From Anaerolineales bacterium (GTDB lineage Bacteria > Chloroflexota > Anaerolineae > 4572-78 > J111): DNA of 64,000 nucleotides. This document shows, one piece after another, positions 60,745 through 64,000 of the stretch. Below the pieces are notes generated by a model that did not search any database, was not told the origin of the DNA, and saw only the letters and a program-made list of their open reading frames with translations. The stretch is from assembly GCA_020634935.1 (NCBI GenBank), contig JACKAT010000016.1:1-64000 (forward strand), read 5' to 3'. A program made the translations under genes and the position numbers. The number at the start of each line of letters is the position of its first letter. Position 1 is the first letter of the stretch.

Positions 60745-62178
60745 TTAAAAAGAACGCTGCGCCCGAACTTTTGTGCCAGTGCCGTTAGTCAACACCTGAT
60801 TCGGGTTTCTAAAGGTTTGGTTGTACGCCTCAAAAGCTTTATCCACGGCGGCGTTATCCAGACCAAACTCCTCCAGTGAATAGCGTGGTTTACCATGCTT
60901 GTGCTGCCGGTTTTGAGACAAATAGTCCTGCATGTTAGCCCGGAATTCGTCGGTCATTTGATAGCCAAAGTGGTCATAGATTTGCTCAATAGTACCAATC
61001 GGGTCAGCCGTTAGATCCTCGTACATAATGTGCATCGCTCTTTGGGCCATGTCACTATTTTGGTTATGAAATTGAAGCACAAGCTCACCGGCCGTTTTGA
61101 GGAAGTGTAAAACCCTCTGACCATGCCGCTGCGAGTCAAGTTTGTCGAAATCGATCCTAAACGCGTTGGCAACCAGGTTGAGTTTGCAGGCCGAAGCGAC
61201 AACCGACCGTGGATCGCGATGAGTGAAAATCAAGTTAGCATCAGCAAACTCTTGGCACAGCGCCGACAGGAAGTAGGCATGCGTGGGCGTTTTGAGCACC
61301 CAATGAGATGCCGGAGCATAGGTTGAAGACATAATTTGCAGCCAGGCTTTCAGATATCTGTACATATAGGTTTTATCTTCAGCCTCATTGAGAATCCACT
61401 GCCGATAACTTTCATCTTCGCCAACATAGGTTCCGCCAATATTGTTCCAGGTACAATCTCGCAGTAACTGAACTTCTTCATCGATATTGGTTGGGCTAGT
61501 TTCATGATAGCGGTTAACCACATCCAAATAGTCGGGCGAAACCTTAGCGATAGAGTCAAAGCCTTTTTGCACCAAGGCTATTCTTGGGTCACTCATACTA
61601 TCAATATCGGCTTTTGTAGGCGGCTTTGGAGCTGGATCGGTTCTCATTTCCCACAGAAAGGGCGACCGAGCATTGGGGTCTGTAGCCAGCAAACGCTGTA
61701 GAAAAGAACTGCCTGATCGGGGAAATCCAGAAATGATTAAAGGACGGCGAATTGGCTCCTGTAACACCTCCGGATGTTGTCTGGCATAATCAAGCACTTG
61801 CTGTCGATGTTGTAGCCGGTTTTTGATCTCTCGCTTGGTGAGGATTTTGCCGACCGGCGACAGGATCGAGTCGGGCGCTTCAAGGCCGCGAAAAAGGGCT
61901 TGCAGCCCATGAATTTCAGAGGGGGTATTGGGACTGCCATAAACCTCATGTTCGGCGATCTTAAAGGCCATAATTTGCGGTTCGAATGTCGCCGGATCGA
62001 GCCGAAATAGGGGCTGACCCAAAACGGCTTCGTAAATTTTACTAACCCGGTTAATTAAGCGCACGAAGCCGCGGAGTTGAATCAAGCTGTTAGGATTGTC
62101 TTTTTGAGGACGCCAGGCCAGCCACAAGCCCAAAATAGCGGTCCCGACAACCACAAGTAGTACCCGTATAATACGCAT
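60745..62178 (-). CDS. Sulfotransferase family protein, membrane-associated
   Basis: 477 residues. One N-terminal hydrophobic segment (residues 5-22), then a sulfotransferase_3-like domain with PAPS loop ISGFPRSGSSFLQRL near 150 and the 3'-phosphate region LIFTHRDPRSVVASACKL. The ATG at 62178 follows AAAGGAG at 10 bases and lies 31 bp beyond the PKS stop, so it should be co-transcribed with the PKS. It may sulfate the polyketide, as in some natural product pathways where sulfation precedes chain release; this is inferred. Confidence 0.88.
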   Translation of the reverse strand: MRIIRVLLVVVGTAILGLWLAWRPQKDNPNSLIQLRGFVRLINRVSKIYEAVLGQPLFRLDPATFEPQIMAFKIAEHEVYGSPNTPSEIHGLQALFRGLEAPDSILSPVGKILTKREIKNRLQHRQQVLDYARQHPEVLQEPIRRPLIISGFPRSGSSFLQRLLATDPNARSPFLWEMRTDPAPKPPTKADIDSMSDPRIALVQKGFDSIAKVSPDYLDVVNRYHETSPTNIDEEVQLLRDCTWNNIGGTYVGEDESYRQWILNEAEDKTYMYRYLKAWLQIMSSTYAPASHWVLKTPTHAYFLSALCQEFADANLIFTHRDPRSVVASACKLNLVANAFRIDFDKLDSQRHGQRVLHFLKTAGELVLQFHNQNSDMAQRAMHIMYEDLTADPIGTIEQIYDHFGYQMTDEFRANMQDYLSQNRQHKHGKPRYSLEEFGLDNAAVDKAFEAYNQTFRNPNQVLTNGTGTKVRAQRSF

Positions 62179-62209
62179 GTTCTAATTACTCCTTTATTAA
62201 CAAAAAATG

Positions 62210-64000
62210 TTACGATTTAACCTGAATAGGAAGCGTGGGCTGGTGATCTTGTTCCAGAGCTTTGTCGATACAATCATTCAAAACTTTAGCGGTTTGTTCA
62301 ACAAAAGGTTCAACGAGCATGCCGCCCGGATAGACCGGTATAGTTTGAGTGTCTACACCGACAGTGGTCAGGTTGTCCCAGCCTACTTCTGGCCCTTGAT
62401 GGCGACTATACTCTTGTATCGGACAAAAATGGGTAATTTGACCCGTATAAACCTTGGGGCTGTAATAGAGTACCGCTCGATCGTTGATCTCCCAGAGCTG
62501 GCTTGGTCTTATATTATGTCCACTGCGCTCGAAATAGTTAGAATCGAATCTTGACCGGATCAGGCCATACCAGACTCGCCCCCGATGCTTGACCACTTTG
62601 GCCTTTTCGGTTAGAAATACCCATTTCCCCTTCGTGTCTAGTTGAAAAAAGTTACGAAATTGGAATCCGGCTTTTTGTATCCAATAAACAGCCTCGGAGA
62701 ATGAGCGCACGGTCATTTTTGACCAGTTGTAGGTTTCAAACAAAGCCAACATAGCCACTTTTTGACCCTCGGCCTCGAGCTGCTGAGCCATCTCCAAGGC
62801 CACAGTGCCCCCCATACAATAGCCACCCAACAGATAGGGGCCTTCAGGTTGAACGGTTTTGATTTCTTTAAGATACAGCGCGGCCATATCCTCAACCGTG
62901 GTTAGTAACGGTTCGCTGCCATCCAAGCCTTGCGATTGCAGCCCGTAAACCGGTTGATCCGGGCCTAAATAGCGCGTCAAATCCCGATAAAGCAAAACAT
63001 TGCCGCCAGCCGCGTGAACACAAAAGAGAGGCGGTTTGGAACCGTTGGGCTGAATCGGCACCAGAGAAGACCAAGATACCGAGGGAGCCATATCGCCGCC
63101 CATAATCGCCGCCAATTTCGCCACGGTAGTGGCCTCCATTAGCGTCGCCAGCGGTAATTTTTTACCCAATACCTTCTCGATTTGCGCAAAGATGCGCAGC
63201 GCTAGCAACGAGTTGCCGCCCAGATCAAAGAAATCATCATGAATACCGATCTGCTCAACGCCCAGCAGCTCTTGCCAGATGTCGGCAATCTTCTGCTCGA
63301 TCTCATTTCGGGGAGCCACGTATGTAGACTGTAACCCCGATCGGGCCTGACTTGATAACCCCTGGGTTCTCGTAGCGGAGGCTCGATCTGACCGGGCAGC
63401 GACCTGCTTGACCCACTGGTTGATTCTGGCCTCTAAATCTCCGGTTGAGACCACCACCTGCCTGCCGCTGCCCATCGAAGCAGCTAAAATCCGCGTAAAG
63501 GTTTCGATCCCTTCGGTTGGGGTTAAACGCATTTCAGCTAACGCCGAGACATTAGCCAAGCTTTTTTCAGCAAGGTCGGTGAAGCGCCAGCCATCCCAAT
63601 TGACACTGATCCATGGCTTGTCACTTATCCGGTTATGCTTTTGCACAAACGCATCTATAAAAAGATTGGCGGCTGCATAAGCGCCGTAGCCCACGCCGCC
63701 CAGGATCGAGGCCAAAGACGAGGTCAATAAACAAAAATCGATGGCTTTATCCTGCAACACCCGTTCTAAGACCACCAACCCGCGCCCTTTAGATTGAAAC
63801 TGAGGTTCGCATTCTGTTCGGCTCATCTCTTGCAGCGGCGTCATTTTGACCACGCCGGCGGCATGGATCACCCCGTTGAGCTGCCCAAAGCGCTGGTACG
63901 TCTGGGTGATTACGGCTTCCATCTGCGGCAAGTCGGCCACATCGGCGCTGAGGACTAAGACCTTGGCGCCCGCCTCTTCCAGCGCCCGAACTTGATTGAT
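62210..64000 (-). CDS. Modular polyketide synthase, C-terminal part: ketoreductase, ACP, thioesterase (runs off the window)
   Basis: The frame is open to the window edge, so this is the 3' part of a larger gene; 596 residues are present. The KR domain shows the NADPH-type strand VLSADVADLPQ, HAAGVVKM, and catalytic Ser/Tyr/Asn in TSSLASILGGVGYGAYAAAN. The ACP has DDFFDLGGNSLLALRI with its Ser. The thioesterase starts PLFCVHAAGGNVLLYRDL and has GYCMGG, so Cys (codon 62816-62818) stands where Ser is usual. It should release the final product. Gene order with the hydroxymalonyl-ACP genes supports a joint pathway. Confidence 0.92.
   Translation of the reverse strand: MNQVRALEEAGAKVLVLSADVADLPQMEAVITQTYQRFGQLNGVIHAAGVVKMTPLQEMSRTECEPQFQSKGRGLVVLERVLQDKAIDFCLLTSSLASILGGVGYGAYAAANLFIDAFVQKHNRISDKPWISVNWDGWRFTDLAEKSLANVSALAEMRLTPTEGIETFTRILAASMGSGRQVVVSTGDLEARINQWVKQVAARSDRASATRTQGLSSQARSGLQSTYVAPRNEIEQKIADIWQELLGVEQIGIHDDFFDLGGNSLLALRIFAQIEKVLGKKLPLATLMEATTVAKLAAIMGGDMAPSVSWSSLVPIQPNGSKPPLFCVHAAGGNVLLYRDLTRYLGPDQPVYGLQSQGLDGSEPLLTTVEDMAALYLKEIKTVQPEGPYLLGGYCMGGTVALEMAQQLEAEGQKVAMLALFETYNWSKMTVRSFSEAVYWIQKAGFQFRNFFQLDTKGKWVFLTEKAKVVKHRGRVWYGLIRSRFDSNYFERSGHNIRPSQLWEINDRAVLYYSPKVYTGQITHFCPIQEYSRHQGPEVGWDNLTTVGVDTQTIPVYPGGMLVEPFVEQTAKVLNDCIDKALEQDHQPTLPIQVKS

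Noticed and set aside
1..64000. rRNA or tRNA genes
   Set aside because: I read the spacers for tRNA-like cloverleaf arms and rRNA motifs and saw none; a tRNA search program would be needed to exclude a diverged one.

Overview
The window reads as a piece of a Chloroflexota (Anaerolineae-like) genome, probably from an environmental or metagenomic assembly. This is an inference from gene content: a large SARP/BTAD-NB-ARC regulator, CofD for coenzyme F420, GT-C type membrane proteins with PDE-H loops, secreted subtilases ending in a VYLPIIQ-like tail, many GTG/TTG starts, and intergenic spacers full of small palindromic repeats. I saw no rRNA, tRNA, CRISPR array or complete insertion sequence.

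Layout. 0-4.6 kb: a BTAD/NB-ARC/TPR regulator, a cupin, and a GxxExxY (PD-(D/E)XK-like) gene lying between two near-identical hairpin repeats. 4.7-13.1 kb: a translationally coupled minus-strand defence operon, hsdM-hsdS-[PtuA-like ATPase]-[PtuB-like HNH nuclease]-hsdR, i.e. a Septu-like pair embedded in a type I restriction-modification operon. 13.2-14.8 kb: repeats and an HU-like DUF4469 protein. 14.8-24.4 kb (plus strand): an SGNH-type membrane protein, a membrane-anchored glycoside hydrolase, cofD coupled to an APH-type kinase, and two GT-C membrane proteins carrying in-frame simple repeats. 24.5-29.1 kb: a FluG-like amidohydrolase/glutamine-synthetase pair, an unknown protein, and an eight-copy tandem array with a period of about 41.4 bp. 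29.1-30.2 kb: an EamA transporter preceded by what looks like a complete ykkC-class riboswitch with promoter, aptamer and competing terminator. 30.3-48.3 kb: a surface glycan region with glycosyltransferases, a flippase, a FecR/CBM9-like lipoprotein, a GT-C protein with a decayed duplicate, a methyltransferase, sulfotransferases, a GT/methyltransferase/sulfotransferase triple fusion, and a Wzt-like ABC ATPase. 48.4-56.7 kb: three paralogous secreted subtilases, a small secreted protein, a polysaccharide deacetylase and a decayed deacetylase fragment. 56.9-64 kb: a polyketide locus with FkbH-, acyl-CoA dehydrogenase-, ACP- and 3-hydroxyacyl-CoA dehydrogenase-like genes, the set that makes hydroxymalonyl-ACP, followed by a sulfotransferase and the KR-ACP-thioesterase end of a PKS that runs off the window. 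Its thioesterase has Cys in place of the usual Ser nucleophile.

How it fits together: the first third is defence and mobile-repeat territory. The centre is cell-surface polysaccharide assembly and decoration, with repeated use of sulfotransferases. The right end joins secreted proteases to a specialised-metabolite locus using an unusual extender unit. Duplication and decay are visible at two places (38.2-42.3 kb and 50.5-56.7 kb), so the region is actively rearranging.
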